The notes under the pieces were generated by a model that saw nothing but the letters and a program-made list of their open reading frames with translations, was not told the origin of the DNA and did not search any database. The position numbers were made by a program, and so were the translations under genes. Of a stretch of DNA of 64,000 bases, positions 48,666-57,721 are shown one piece after another; the first letter of the stretch is position 1; each line of letters begins with the position of its first letter. Origin of the DNA: Streptomyces sp. LUP30 (GTDB lineage: Bacteria; Actinomycetota; Actinomycetes; Streptomycetales; Streptomycetaceae); NCBI RefSeq assembly GCF_001746365.1, contig NZ_MJAJ01000004.1:62001-126000 (forward strand). Reading direction: 5' to 3'.

Positions 48666-50048
48666 GTGGCCGCCGACAAGATCGACACCATCGTCAGCCT
48701 GAGCAAGCGCCGTGGCTTCGTATTCCCCTGCAGTGAGATCTACGGTGGTCAGAAGGCCGCCTGGGACTACGGACCGCTGGGTGTCGAGCTCAAGGAGAAC
48801 CTGAAGCGCCAGTGGTGGCGCTACATGGTGACGTCGCGCGAGGACGTGGTCGGCATCGACTCGTCCGTCATCCTGGCCCCCGAGGTCTGGGTCGCCTCCG
48901 GTCACGTCGCCACCTTCTCCGACCCGCTGACCGAGTGCACCTCCTGCCACAAGCGGTTCCGCGCGGACCACCTGGAAGAGGCGTACGAGGCCAAGCACAA
49001 CCGCCCGCCGGCCAACGGCCTGGCGGACGTGAACTGCCCCAACTGCGGCAACAAGGGCCAGTTCACCGAGCCCAAGCAGTTCTCGGGTCTGCTCTCCACC
49101 CACCTCGGCCCCACGCAGGACACCGGCTCCATCGCCTACCTGCGCCCCGAGACCGCCCAGGGCATCTTCACCAACTTCGCCCAGGTGCAGACCACTTCGC
49201 GCCGCAAGCCGCCGTTCGGCATCGCCCAGATGGGCAAGTCCTTCCGCAACGAGATCACGCCCGGCAACTTCATCTTCCGCACCCGCGAGTTCGAGCAGAT
49301 GGAGATGGAGTTCTTCGTCAAGCCGGGCGAGGACGAGAAGTGGCAGGAGTACTGGATGGAGCAGCGCTGGAACTGGTACACCGGCCTGGGCATGCGCGAG
49401 GAGAACATGCGGTGGTACGACCACCCGAAGGAGAAGCTCTCCCACTACTCCAAGCGCACCGCTGACATCGAGTACCGCTTCCAGTTCGGCGGCAACGAGT
49501 GGGGCGAGCTGGAAGGCGTCGCCAACCGCACCGACTACGACCTCTCCGCCCACGCCAAGGCCTCCGGCCAGGACCTCTCCTACTTCGACCAGGAGGCCGG
49601 CGAGCGCTGGACGCCGTACGTCATCGAGCCCGCGGCCGGTGTCGGCCGCGCGATGCTGGCGTTCCTCCTCGACGCCTACATCGAGGACGAGGCCCCCAAC
49701 GCCAAGGGCAAGCTGGAGAAGCGCACGGTGCTGCGCCTCGACCACCGTCTCGCCCCCGTGAAGGTCGCGGTCCTGCCGCTCTCCCGCAACCCCGAGCTGT
49801 CGCCGAAGGCCAAGGGCCTCGCCGCCGCGCTGCGCCAGAACTGGAACATCGACTTCGACGACGCCGGCGCCATCGGCCGGCGCTACCGCCGCCAGGACGA
49901 GATCGGCACGCCGTTCTGCGTCACGGTGGACTTCGACACCCTCGACGACAACGCGGTCACCGTCCGCGAGCGCGACTCGATGAAGCAGGAGCGCGTCTCC
50001 CTCGACCAGATCGAGGGCTACCTGGCCGCCCGCCTGATCGGCGCCTAG
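48666..50048 (+). CDS. glyS: Glycine--tRNA ligase
   Basis: Class II (alpha2-type) glycyl-tRNA synthetase, 460 residues. It begins with the conserved [19 protein letters not shown], contains the inserted Cys pairs ([16 protein letters not shown]), motif 2 [19 protein letters not shown] and motif 3 [15 protein letters not shown], and ends with the anticodon-binding domain ([19 protein letters not shown]). GTG 48666. Divergent from znuACB, as in other streptomycetes; followed by a strong hairpin. Confidence 0.96.
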   Translation: MAADKIDTIVSLSKRRGFVFPCSEIYGGQKAAWDYGPLGVELKENLKRQWWRYMVTSREDVVGIDSSVILAPEVWVASGHVATFSDPLTECTSCHKRFRADHLEEAYEAKHNRPPANGLADVNCPNCGNKGQFTEPKQFSGLLSTHLGPTQDTGSIAYLRPETAQGIFTNFAQVQTTSRRKPPFGIAQMGKSFRNEITPGNFIFRTREFEQMEMEFFVKPGEDEKWQEYWMEQRWNWYTGLGMREENMRWYDHPKEKLSHYSKRTADIEYRFQFGGNEWGELEGVANRTDYDLSAHAKASGQDLSYFDQEAGERWTPYVIEPAAGVGRAMLAFLLDAYIEDEAPNAKGKLEKRTVLRLDHRLAPVKVAVLPLSRNPELSPKAKGLAAALRQNWNIDFDDAGAIGRRYRRQDEIGTPFCVTVDFDTLDDNAVTVRERDSMKQERVSLDQIEGYLAARLIGA

Positions 50049-50073
50049 CCGCCACGGCACTCAGCGGCAGACC

Positions 50074-50111
50074 GAGGCCGGCCCCGACGCAATCCCGTCG
50101 GGGCCGGCCTC
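50074..50111. terminator. Strong bidirectional terminator after glyS
   Basis: Perfect 16-base stem (50074-50089 with 50096-50111) and 6-base loop between two convergent genes. No T tract, as is usual for streptomycete terminators. Confidence 0.8.
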
Positions 50112-50114
50112 GCG

Positions 50115-50495
50115 CTATACGGCGGAGTGCCGCTCCCGCAGATGGGTCCTGAGCAGGACGTCGGCGTCGGTCTCCGCGCTGTAGTCGTGCACCGCGCGCG
50201 CCTTCGTGCGGCGCGACGCGAGGTCGGCGCACTCCGGGCAGTCCGGGACCGGCTGGGGCGGGCGGCGCAGGCCCAGCATGAACGGCCCGTCGGTGCGCGC
50301 CCGCGCGTTCGCCGCCCGCACCCCGGCGCGCAGCCGCTCGCGCTCGGTCGCCGGCCGCAGTCCGGCGGGATCGGCCTGCCATTCCCGGCCGCCGCCGACC
50401 GGCCGCAGCATCGCGTAGGGGCCGGAGCGGTCCTGGTACTCGCCGACCCGGTCCGTGGCCGGGTCGTAGAGGAGGGTGCCGGGTTCGTGCTCCAT
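50115..50495 (-). CDS. Conserved hypothetical protein with CxxC...H-x4-H tail
   Basis: 126 residues. The N-terminal half reads LLYDPATDRVGEYQDRSGPYAMLRPVGGGREW, typical of small streptomycete proteins found beside XRE-DUF397 pairs. The C-terminus has PDCPECADL and then LRTHLRERHS, so Cys2-His2 metal binding is plausible. It is divergent from the XRE regulator across ~170 bases. No function is known; context suggests a third member of that regulatory set. Confidence 0.7.
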   Translation of the reverse strand: MEHEPGTLLYDPATDRVGEYQDRSGPYAMLRPVGGGREWQADPAGLRPATERERLRAGVRAANARARTDGPFMLGLRRPPQPVPDCPECADLASRRTKARAVHDYSAETDADVLLRTHLRERHSAV

Positions 50496-50663
50496 GTCGT
50501 CCGCTCCTTTTACCCAACTTCCTTACTAAATGTGAAGGTTGGGATACTCTGGGTGGTGGGGGGTTGACGTCAGGATGCCTTCCGGGCGGGGCGGACATGC
50601 CGTCGGCGAGGGGTTCGTGGTCGTTCGGCGGCGCAAATTCCACAAATGCGGAAGGGGGGCGGG

Positions 50664-51506
50664 ATGCCGGCGAGGCGGGTGGTCACCGGGCGGAGCCAGG
50701 AACCCCGGCGGCGGTTCGCGGAGGAGCTGCGGCTGCTGCGGGCGGCCAAGGGGGACAGTCTGCGGCAGCTGGAGGAGGTGCTCGGCTGGACCGCGTCCAC
50801 CTTCGGCAAGATGGAAGGCGGCCAGAGCCTGGGCAGCCCGGAGGTCGTGGAGGCGCTGGACCAGCATTACGGGACGGGCTCGATGCTGCTCACCCTGTGG
50901 GAGCTGGCGGTCGCCGACCCTTCGCAGTTCAAGGAGCAGTATCGGCGGTACATGACTCTGGAGGCGGAGGCGGTCGGCCTGTGGCAGTACTCAGTGAGTG
51001 CGCCGCCGGGACTTCTCCAGGCAGACGGATATGTGCGCGAGGCTCTCGTGGCGGGCGGCCTCAAGGGGGAGGAGTTGGAGCAGCAGATCGAGGCACGCAC
51101 TCGTCGGCGGAAGCTGCTTGAAGGGGAGGAGGCTCCACCGTTCCGGGCGATCCTCGCCGAGGCCGTGCTGCGTAACTCGCTACGTGAACTCCACCAATGG
51201 CGAAGGCAGTTGGAGTTCCTCTTGAATGCTGCGGGGTGCAGCAACATCACGCTCCACGTGTTGCCGTTCGGCATCGGCCCGCACGGCCTGATGAACACGG
51301 ACACGATGTTCCTGCGGCTGTTGGACGGCCGTACCGTGGCCTATGTCGAAAACGACGTACGCGGTGAACTGATCGAGGAATCGGGCAGGGTTGAGCGTCT
51401 GCACCGCACATATGATGCGGTACGTGACCTGGCGTTGGGCCCGGCCGAGTCGCAGTCGTTCATCTTGCGTATGTTGGAGGATTTGCCATGCGAGCCACCG
51501 ATCTGA
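50664..51506 (+). CDS. XRE-family HTH regulator with DUF5753
   Basis: 280 residues. N-terminal HTH (FAEELRLLRAAKGDSLRQLEEVLGWTASTFGKMEGGQ) followed by the DUF5753 domain, LWQYSVSAPPGLLQADGYVREAL, ILAEAVLRNSL, ITLHVLPFGIGPHGLMN and TVAYVENDVRGELI. WhiJ-like, a class linked to development control in Streptomyces. ATG 50664 with AAGGGGGG upstream is preferred over ATG 50646. The DUF397 gene overlaps its 3' end by 19 bases. Confidence 0.9.
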   Translation: MPARRVVTGRSQEPRRRFAEELRLLRAAKGDSLRQLEEVLGWTASTFGKMEGGQSLGSPEVVEALDQHYGTGSMLLTLWELAVADPSQFKEQYRRYMTLEAEAVGLWQYSVSAPPGLLQADGYVREALVAGGLKGEELEQQIEARTRRRKLLEGEEAPPFRAILAEAVLRNSLRELHQWRRQLEFLLNAAGCSNITLHVLPFGIGPHGLMNTDTMFLRLLDGRTVAYVENDVRGELIEESGRVERLHRTYDAVRDLALGPAESQSFILRMLEDLPCEPPI

Positions 51507-51691
51507 GCAGCGTGACATGGCGCAAGAGCAGCTACAGCAACACGGACGGCGGCAATTGCCTCGAAGTCGCCGACAATGCGACCTCCCTCGTCCCGGTCCG
51601 GGACAGCAAGGACCCGGACCGGGGTGTCCTGATGTTCGGGGCGCAGGCCTGGGGCCGGTTCGTCGGCGCCTACAGGTCGACGTCCATGTAG
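51488..51691 (+). CDS. DUF397 domain protein
   Basis: 67-residue single-domain protein: VTWRKSSYSNTDGGNCLEVADN, then VPVRDSKDPDRGVLMF and GRFVGAYRS, the DUF397 signature. Such proteins pair with the adjacent XRE/DUF5753 regulator and probably modulate its DNA binding (as for WhiJ-type pairs). Overlaps the regulator by 19 bases and the convergent nuclease gene by 22. Confidence 0.93.
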   Translation: MRATDLSSVTWRKSSYSNTDGGNCLEVADNATSLVPVRDSKDPDRGVLMFGAQAWGRFVGAYRSTSM

Positions 51692-52782
51692 AGCGCCGCG
51701 TGGTCGGAGGCCGCGTCGAGAGGCGAGGTCACGGTGTCGAAGGACTTGATGCCGTCCGCGAAGATGCCGCGGGTCTCCAGGCCGACGTGCTGGACCTCCT
51801 GCCACACCTCCGGCGACATCAGCAGGTAGTCGATCTTGTCCCGCTCGCTCTGGCACGGCTTGAACGTGCCGGGCAGTCCCCGGTAGGAGCGGTGGCTCAT
51901 CGCGTCCCGCAGTCCGGCTCCCTCCAGTGTCACGACCGAGTCGCTGCTGGGGAAGTCGTTGAGGTCTCCGGCGACGATGACGTGCGGGGTGCGCTCCAGT
52001 GCGGCCCGGTAGATCTCCGCGACGCGCCTGGCCTGGGCCAGCCGCAGTGCCGGATCGTCGTTGGACTTGCTCTTCAGGTGGTTGCCGAGGATCACCAGGG
52101 GGGTGCCGTTGAGCCGGATCTCGAACTCGGGACAGTCGCGGCTGAAGAGGCGCTCGTCGGGACGGTCCGGGTTGGTCTCGAAGATGTGGGTGCGCAGGGA
52201 CGTGATCGGGTACCGGCTGAAGATCCCGACGTCGATGCCCCGGCTGTCGTTGCCGTCGATCAGCAGGGCGTAGGGGTAGGGCCGCCTGCCGAGCGCTCCG
52301 GCCAGCACCTGCGAGTTGAAGCGCTCCAGGGCGAGGCGGTCCTCGACCTCGACGGTGAGCAGGACGTCGGCGTCGACCTCCGAGACCACCCGGCCGGTGT
52401 TGCGCACGGTGTCCAGGTCGAGGTCGTCCTGTCCGAGTTCGACCCAACCGGCCCAGGCGGAACGGCCCTTGGCGGTGACCTCGATGTGGGGGTGCCTGCC
52501 CCGCCCCGGCGGCTTGAACAGTCCGGAGTCCTTGCCCGGGCGTGACTGGTTCACGTAGATGGGCGGCGGGTCCTCCGGGTCGATCGCGTACGCCCGGTGC
52601 TTCTCGATGAGCCCGGCGATCTTCGTCTTGTCGTCAGCTGTGTATTCCGGCTTGTCGAGGAGGGCGCCGAGGGCGGCGAAGTCGTCGAGGATCTCCTTCC
52701 GCTTCACCGGGTCGGTGAGCCGGAAGGCCGTGGGCCGGCGGAAGAGGTTCTCCATGTTGAAGGTGGCGATGCGGATGCTCAT
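51670..52782 (-). CDS. Endonuclease/exonuclease/phosphatase family protein
   Basis: 370 residues of the EEP superfamily. Metal and catalytic motifs: IRIATFNMENLF (Asn), LLTVEVED (Glu equivalent), GDLNDFPSS (Asp-x-Asn), IDYLLMSPE and C-terminal ASDHAALYMDVDL (Asp-His). No signal peptide. ATG 52782 with GGAGG five bases upstream. Could act on nucleic acid or a phosphoester; neighbours give no hint. Confidence 0.88.
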   Translation of the reverse strand: MSIRIATFNMENLFRRPTAFRLTDPVKRKEILDDFAALGALLDKPEYTADDKTKIAGLIEKHRAYAIDPEDPPPIYVNQSRPGKDSGLFKPPGRGRHPHIEVTAKGRSAWAGWVELGQDDLDLDTVRNTGRVVSEVDADVLLTVEVEDRLALERFNSQVLAGALGRRPYPYALLIDGNDSRGIDVGIFSRYPITSLRTHIFETNPDRPDERLFSRDCPEFEIRLNGTPLVILGNHLKSKSNDDPALRLAQARRVAEIYRAALERTPHVIVAGDLNDFPSSDSVVTLEGAGLRDAMSHRSYRGLPGTFKPCQSERDKIDYLLMSPEVWQEVQHVGLETRGIFADGIKSFDTVTSPLDAASDHAALYMDVDL

Positions 52783-52918
52783 GACAGCCTCCATGGCGGC
52801 GCGAAGGGCCGCTCGGTCGGCGGCAGGCGCCGCCGAGGTGACTGCGCACCGACATATTCCATTGTCCTCATCCTGCGGGGCGCGTCGACCGCACCAGCGC
52901 GGAGTTGCAGCTATGGAA

Positions 52919-52952
52919 TGACAGATATTGAAATCTGTCAGCTGTCATGACA
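52919..52952. promoter_or_regulatory. Operator region before the AKR-TetR pair
   Basis: A perfect dyad TGACAGAT-ATTGAA-ATCTGTCA (52919-52940) is followed two bases later by the 10-base palindrome TGTCATGACA (52943-52952). TTGAAA (52928-52933) in the spacer can be a -35 element. Binding of the TetR protein encoded one gene downstream would block the promoter. Confidence 0.7.
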
Positions 52953-52962
52953 CTCTAGGGGC

Positions 52963-53973
52963 ATGACGATGCGAACCCGTTCCCTCGGCACCACCGGCCC
53001 CCAGGTCTCCGCACTCGGTCTCGGCTGCATGGGCATGTCCGCCCTGTACGGCGACGCGGACCGGGCCGAGGGGATCGCGACGATCCACGCCGCCCTGGAG
53101 GCCGGCGTCACCCTGCTCGACACCGGCGACTTCTACGGCATGGGCCACAACGAGCTGCTGATCGGCGAAGCCCTGCGCACCGCCCCGCCCGCCCTGCGCG
53201 AACAGGCGCTGACCAGCGTGAAGTTCGGCGCGCTGCGCGGGCCCGACGGCTCATGGGCCGGGTACGACGGCCGACCCGCCGCTGTGAAGAACTTCGCCTC
53301 CTACTCCCTCCAGCGCCTCGGCGTCGACCACATCGACGTCTACCGGATCGCCCGCGTCGACCCCGACGTTCCGATCGAGGAGACGGTCGGCGCGATCGCC
53401 GAACTGGTCGAGCAGGGGTACGTCCGGCACATCGGTCTCAGCGAGGCCGGTGCACAGACGATCCGCAGGGCCGCCGCCACCGCGCCGATCGCCGACCTCC
53501 AGATCGAGTACGGCCTGATCACCCGCGGCGTCGAGCGGTCCATCCTGCCGACCACCCGCGAGCTGGGCATCTCGGTCACCGCGTACGGGGTCCTCTCGCG
53601 CGGCCTGATCTCCGGACACTTCTCCGCCGACCGCAAGCTCGGCGCGAACGACTTCCGGGCCCACTCGCCCCGCTTCCAGGGCGACAACCTCCAGCACAAC
53701 CTGACCCTGGTGGAAGCGTTGCGGAAGATCGCCGAGGCCAAGGGCGTCTCCGTGGCCCAGCTCGCCGTCGCCTGGGTGCTGGCCCAGGGCGAGGACATCG
53801 TCCCGCTGGTCGGCGCCCGCACCCGCGAGCGGCTCACGGAGTCGCTGGGCGCGCTGGACGTCGTCCTCGAGGCCGACGACCTCGCGGCGATCGAGGCGGC
53901 CGTGCCCGCCGACGCGGCGGCCGGCGAGCGGTACCCGGCCGCGGCCATGGAGCACCTCGACAGCGAGCGCTGA
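52963..53973 (+). CDS. Aldo/keto reductase
   Basis: 336-residue AKR. N-terminal TMRTRSLGTTGPQVSALGLGCMGMS, catalytic Asp/Tyr in LLDTGDFYGMGHNE, Lys in TSVKFGALRG, and the NADP-binding GARTRERLTESLGALD. The usual catalytic His position (YQHRVDP-like) reads YRIARVDP, with Ala instead; this occurs in a recognisable streptomycete subgroup. Start ATG 52963 just after the operator. Likely regulated by the adjacent TetR; substrate unknown. Confidence 0.92.
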   Translation: MTMRTRSLGTTGPQVSALGLGCMGMSALYGDADRAEGIATIHAALEAGVTLLDTGDFYGMGHNELLIGEALRTAPPALREQALTSVKFGALRGPDGSWAGYDGRPAAVKNFASYSLQRLGVDHIDVYRIARVDPDVPIEETVGAIAELVEQGYVRHIGLSEAGAQTIRRAAATAPIADLQIEYGLITRGVERSILPTTRELGISVTAYGVLSRGLISGHFSADRKLGANDFRAHSPRFQGDNLQHNLTLVEALRKIAEAKGVSVAQLAVAWVLAQGEDIVPLVGARTRERLTESLGALDVVLEADDLAAIEAAVPADAAAGERYPAAAMEHLDSER

Positions 53974-53998
53974 CCGGCCCGCCGGGTACCGTCTCACC

Positions 53999-54679
53999 AT
54001 GGCACCGCAGACCTCCGAGACCCTGACCGCCGAGCGCATCCTCGAGGCGACCGAGGAGGTGCTGCGCCGGCACGGCCCGGCCAAGGCGACCGTGGTGGAC
54101 GTGGCCCGCGCGCTCGGCGTCAGCCATGGCAGCGTCTACCGCCACTTCCGCACGAAGGCGGCGCTGCGCGAGGCGGTCACGAAGCGATGGCTGGACTTCA
54201 CGTCGCAGATCCTCTCCGCGATCACCGCCGACGAGGGCCGCCCCCCGGAGGCCCGGCTGCGGGACTGGCTCACGGCGCTCTTCGAGGCCAAGCGGCGCAA
54301 GGCGGGCGGCGACCCCGAGCTGTTCGCCACGTACATGGTGCTGACCGCGGACAGCGGCACGGCGGTCGGCGACCACCTCGCCGACCTCACCGGCCAGTTG
54401 ACCTCGATCATCGAAGCGGGCGTCGCGGCCGGGGCCTTCGCGACCGCCGACCCGGCGGCGTCCGCACGCGCCGTCTTCCACGCCACGGGCCGCTTCCACG
54501 ACCCGGGCTACTTCGAGGTCTGGGAGCGACCGGGCGTCGAGGACGACTTCACGGCGGTCGTGGACCTGCTGCTGCGCGGACTGCGCGCCTCGGCACAGGC
54601 GGCCCCTATCCCACCGTGCACCGCCAGAAGTCCCGCATCAGCGGGGTCGGCGTCGGGTCCGTCATCGCCGTCTGGGTGA
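53999..54679 (+). CDS. TetR family transcriptional regulator
   Basis: 226 residues: N-terminal HTH (RILEATEEVLRRHGPAKATVVDVARALGVSHGSVYRHFRTK) and a ligand-binding domain (LRDWLTALFEAKRRK, ARAVFHATGRFHDPGYFEVW). 26 bases after the AKR gene, so the pair is one operon that the regulator likely controls through the upstream dyad. The last ~25 residues (PPCTARSPASAGSASG) are antisense to the serine hydrolase gene and may be non-functional read-through. Confidence 0.92.
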   Translation: MAPQTSETLTAERILEATEEVLRRHGPAKATVVDVARALGVSHGSVYRHFRTKAALREAVTKRWLDFTSQILSAITADEGRPPEARLRDWLTALFEAKRRKAGGDPELFATYMVLTADSGTAVGDHLADLTGQLTSIIEAGVAAGAFATADPAASARAVFHATGRFHDPGYFEVWERPGVEDDFTAVVDLLLRGLRASAQAAPIPPCTARSPASAGSASGPSSPSG

Positions 54680-55748
54680 GGAGGACCGTGACCGTGCCGG
54701 TCCGCGGGACGATGTGCGCCGTCGTCCCCGTGCCGCCGACCCAGCCGTAGCGGCCCGGGACGTTCCACGGGTCGAGCGGGTCGACGTCGACGCCGCCGCC
54801 GTAGCCCCAGCCCTGGCCCTCCAGGAAGAGGGAGCCGATCTCGCGCTGGACCGCCGACAGATGGTTGGCGGTCATCCGGCTCACCGAGGTCGGCGACAGG
54901 ACCCGGTGGCCGTTCGCCTCGCCCCCGTTCAGCAGCATGCGGGCGAACGCCAGCCAGTCGTCGGCCGTCCCCGCGAGGCCCCCGCCGCCCGACGGGAACC
55001 TCGGCACGCTGCTCCACTCGCCGTCCGGGGCGTCCGCGAGCTCCAGTCCGCCCGCACCGTCCGGGCGGTACGCGGTGGTGAACCGGTCCCGCTTCTCCTT
55101 CGGCACCTCGAACGCCGTGTCCCGCATGCCCAGCGGCTCGAAGATGCGCTCCGCCAGGAACTCGGGGAGCGTCCGGCCCGAGGCCCGCGCGATCAGCACG
55201 CCCTGCAGATCGGACGCCGTGCCGTACAGCCAGGCCTCGCCCGGCTGATACAGCAGGGGGATGCGGGCCAGGTCGGCCAGCCAGACGTCCGGCTCGGGGA
55301 ACGCCTGCGGGGCGCGGCCGTCCTTCTGCACGTCGAAGAGGGCCTGGACGGCCGGGAGGGCGAAGTCCGACGGGAAGCCCCAGCCGGGACGCGAGCTCAG
55401 CAGGTCCTCGACCGTGATCGGACGGACCGCCGGGACCACGTCGTCGACGGGCGCGGACGGCGTGCGGACCACCATCGGCTCCGCCAGCTCGGGCAGCCAC
55501 TCGGCGACCGGCGAGTCGAGGCCGACCGTGCCCTCCTCGACCAGCGTCAGCAGCGCCGCCGCCGTGACCGGCTTGGTGATCGAGGCGATCCGGAAGAGGG
55601 AGTCCCGGGTCATCGGGGCCGTGCCCTCGGCGTCCCGGGAGCCGACGCTCACGGCCTCCACCTCGTCGCCGCGGGCCACCAGGCCCACCGCTCCGGGCAC
55701 GGTGCCGTCGTCGACGTATCGCTGGAGGGTCTCGCGCAGCGCGGTCAT
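54606..55748 (-). CDS. Serine hydrolase (class C beta-lactamase-like/esterase)
   Basis: 380 residues of the beta-lactamase/transpeptidase-like fold. SxxK as RIASITKPVTAAALL, second motif as LYGTASDLQGVL (Tyr-Gly-Thr instead of YxN), and C-terminal GWVGGTGTTAHIVP in place of KTG. No signal peptide, so it is more likely a cytosolic esterase/peptidase of the family VIII type than a resistance enzyme. ATG 55748 with GGAAGG upstream. Overlaps the convergent TetR gene by 74 bases. Confidence 0.9.
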   Translation of the reverse strand: MTALRETLQRYVDDGTVPGAVGLVARGDEVEAVSVGSRDAEGTAPMTRDSLFRIASITKPVTAAALLTLVEEGTVGLDSPVAEWLPELAEPMVVRTPSAPVDDVVPAVRPITVEDLLSSRPGWGFPSDFALPAVQALFDVQKDGRAPQAFPEPDVWLADLARIPLLYQPGEAWLYGTASDLQGVLIARASGRTLPEFLAERIFEPLGMRDTAFEVPKEKRDRFTTAYRPDGAGGLELADAPDGEWSSVPRFPSGGGGLAGTADDWLAFARMLLNGGEANGHRVLSPTSVSRMTANHLSAVQREIGSLFLEGQGWGYGGGVDVDPLDPWNVPGRYGWVGGTGTTAHIVPRTGTVTVLLTQTAMTDPTPTPLMRDFWRCTVG

Positions 55749-55814
55749 GGGCCGGCCTTCCGGTGGGTCCTGGCTTCTTCTCTTCACCGATACGACCTCC
55801 CGGACGCCCGAAAG

Positions 55815-56054
55815 TCATCGCGACGCGCGGCCGCCCCCCTCGCCCTGGTCGCCCCCGCGGGGATCCACCGTCGCCTGGTGCTCCTCGGCGAGATGCTGCT
55901 CCGCCTTCAGCCAGGGCAGGAACTGCGCCCCCTGGCGCCAACCGCAGGTGTCGCAGCTGATGGTGCGCTGCACCCCCGCGCGCCGCACCCGGACGACGTG
56001 CTGCCGGCCGTGCTGGTCGAAGCGGCTCACCTTGCTCGCGTTGTTCTCCGGCAT
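55815..56054 (-). CDS. Small conserved zinc-finger-like protein
   Basis: 79 residues starting MPENNASKVSRFDQHGRQHV. It holds CDTCGWRQGAQFL and then AEQHLAEEH, a Cys2...His2 arrangement likely to bind zinc. ATG 56054 with a perfect GGAGG four bases upstream; an earlier ATG at 56078 lacks this. Similar short proteins are common in Streptomyces but have no assigned function. Confidence 0.72.
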   Translation of the reverse strand: MPENNASKVSRFDQHGRQHVVRVRRAGVQRTISCDTCGWRQGAQFLPWLKAEQHLAEEHQATVDPRGGDQGEGGGRASR

Positions 56055-56165
56055 GACGCCTCCAGCGTCCGAGGGCATCGCGGCTGCCCGCGCAGCAAGG
56101 AGTGTGCAGCATGACCGGCGGCGACAGCAGCCCCGGGGGACGCCTCGACGGGACCGCCCCCGCGC

Positions 56166-57620
56166 TCAGCCCACGTTCCGGGGCAGCCGCAGACTCAGCA
56201 GACCCGTCAGGACCACCCCGGCCAACTGCACGACCAGCGTGGTGACCAGGGCGTCCCGCATGCCCGAGCCCGGGACCAGGGACAGGAACAGGGTGCCGAG
56301 CGTGGCCACGCCCAGGGCCAGCGAGGCCTGTTGGGTGGTCACCATCACACCGCTGCCGACGCCCGCGCGGGCCGGCGGCACCTCGGACATCACGATCCGC
56401 ATGACGACGGGCAGTTGAAGCGCCTGCCCCGCGCCGGCGACCGCCGTGCCCGGCAGCAGCTCGACGAGGCCGACGTCCGGCCAGTCGGCGCGGACCGCCA
56501 GCACGATGAGCACGACGCCCAAGCCCTGCAGGACGGCGCCGGCGGTCACCACCCGCGCCCCGAACCGGGTCACCAGACGCGGCCCGGCGAGCGAGGCGAG
56601 GAAGAACATCAGGGCCATCGGCGCGAGGGCGAGACCGGCCCGCACCGGACCCAGCCCGGCCCCGCTCTGCAGGGCCACGGCGATGACGAACATGAACCCG
56701 CTGAAGCCGACCGCGAGCGGTCCCATGATCGTCAGCCCGCGCCGCAGCGTGGTGAGCGCGAACAGGCTCGGCGGCACCAGCGGCGTACGGCCCTGTCGGT
56801 CGGCCCGTCGCTCCACCGCGTAGAAAGCGACCGTGACCAGCGGGAACGCGGCCAGCGACAGCCACGTCCACAGCGGCCAGCCCGCCGCCCGGCCCTCGGT
56901 GAGCGGGGCGAGCAGGGTCAGCAGCGCGGCGGCCAGGAGCACGGTGCCGGGTCCGTCCACGGGCTCCGGCCGCTGTGAGCGGGTCTCCGGAACGGTACGG
57001 GCGGCCAGGAGCAGTCCGACGACCACGAAGGGGACGTTGACCAGGAACACGGACCGCCAGCCGCTGCCGGCGATGTCGGCCGCGACGAGCACGCCGCCCA
57101 GGATCTGGCCCGCCACCATGGACAGTCCGGCGGTCGCGCCGTACAGGCTCATCGCCTTCGCGCGGCGCGCGCCCGCCGTGGCGGACTGGATGGTGGCCAG
57201 CACCTGAGGGACCATCGCGGCGGCGGACGCGCCCTGCGCGACCCGGGCAGCCACCAGCGACCAGGCGTCGGGCGCGAGCCCGCAGGCGAGCGAGGTCAGA
57301 CCGAAGGCCGCCATCCCGCCCAGGAAGAGCCGGCGCCGTCCGAACAGGTCCCCCAGGCGGCCGCCCAGGACGAGGAGCACGGCGTACGCGAGCCCGTACC
57401 CGGCCACGACGAGTTCCAGGACGGACTCGCTCGCGGCGAGGTCGCGGCCCATCGTGGGCAGGGCGACGTTGACGATGAAGAAGTCGATGAGGGGCAGCGC
57501 CGCGCCGAGCAGCACCGTGAACAGGCCGAGCGGGCCGAGGGAGTGGGACGGCTCCGCGGTGCGGGCGCCCCGCGGGACGGAGGACGCGGTCGTGGTGGTG
57601 GTCGTGGTTGTCTGGGTCAC
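56166..57620 (-). CDS. MFS drug efflux transporter (DHA2 type)
   Basis: 484 residues with about 14 helices, typical of the 14-spanner drug:H+ antiporters. Motif A-like loop GGRLGDLFGRRRLFLGG, motif C region MVAGQILGGVLVAADIAGSGWR. It begins with a Thr run (VTQTTTTTTTTASS) encoded by a short repeat. GTG 57620. Divergent from an MmyB-type regulator with 101 bases between, so probably controlled by it. Confidence 0.9.
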   Translation of the reverse strand: MTQTTTTTTTTASSVPRGARTAEPSHSLGPLGLFTVLLGAALPLIDFFIVNVALPTMGRDLAASESVLELVVAGYGLAYAVLLVLGGRLGDLFGRRRLFLGGMAAFGLTSLACGLAPDAWSLVAARVAQGASAAAMVPQVLATIQSATAGARRAKAMSLYGATAGLSMVAGQILGGVLVAADIAGSGWRSVFLVNVPFVVVGLLLAARTVPETRSQRPEPVDGPGTVLLAAALLTLLAPLTEGRAAGWPLWTWLSLAAFPLVTVAFYAVERRADRQGRTPLVPPSLFALTTLRRGLTIMGPLAVGFSGFMFVIAVALQSGAGLGPVRAGLALAPMALMFFLASLAGPRLVTRFGARVVTAGAVLQGLGVVLIVLAVRADWPDVGLVELLPGTAVAGAGQALQLPVVMRIVMSEVPPARAGVGSGVMVTTQQASLALGVATLGTLFLSLVPGSGMRDALVTTLVVQLAGVVLTGLLSLRLPRNVG

Positions 57621-57660
57621 GCTGCCGAGCCTGCGCCGCCCCTCAGACGGGTACCAGAGT

Positions 57661-57682
57661 CTCCTTATCCTGGTAGAAGGAG
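57661..57682. promoter_or_regulatory. Dyad between the MFS and MmyB-type regulator genes
   Basis: CTCCTT-N10-AAGGAG, a perfect 6-base dyad with a one-turn centre-to-centre spacing, located in the 101-base divergent intergenic region. Candidate operator for the regulator. Confidence 0.55.
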
Positions 57683-57721
57683 TACCTGGCAACAGGATCC
57701 GCGGGGCGGCAGGCTGGAGGC

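Noticed and set aside
50646..50663. ATG 50646 as start of the XRE regulator
   Set aside because: It adds MRKGGG from the RBS of the better-placed ATG 50664.
54606..54679. Frameshift in the TetR or serine hydrolase gene because they overlap by 74 bases
   Set aside because: Both proteins have complete domains; the overlap only affects a non-conserved TetR tail.
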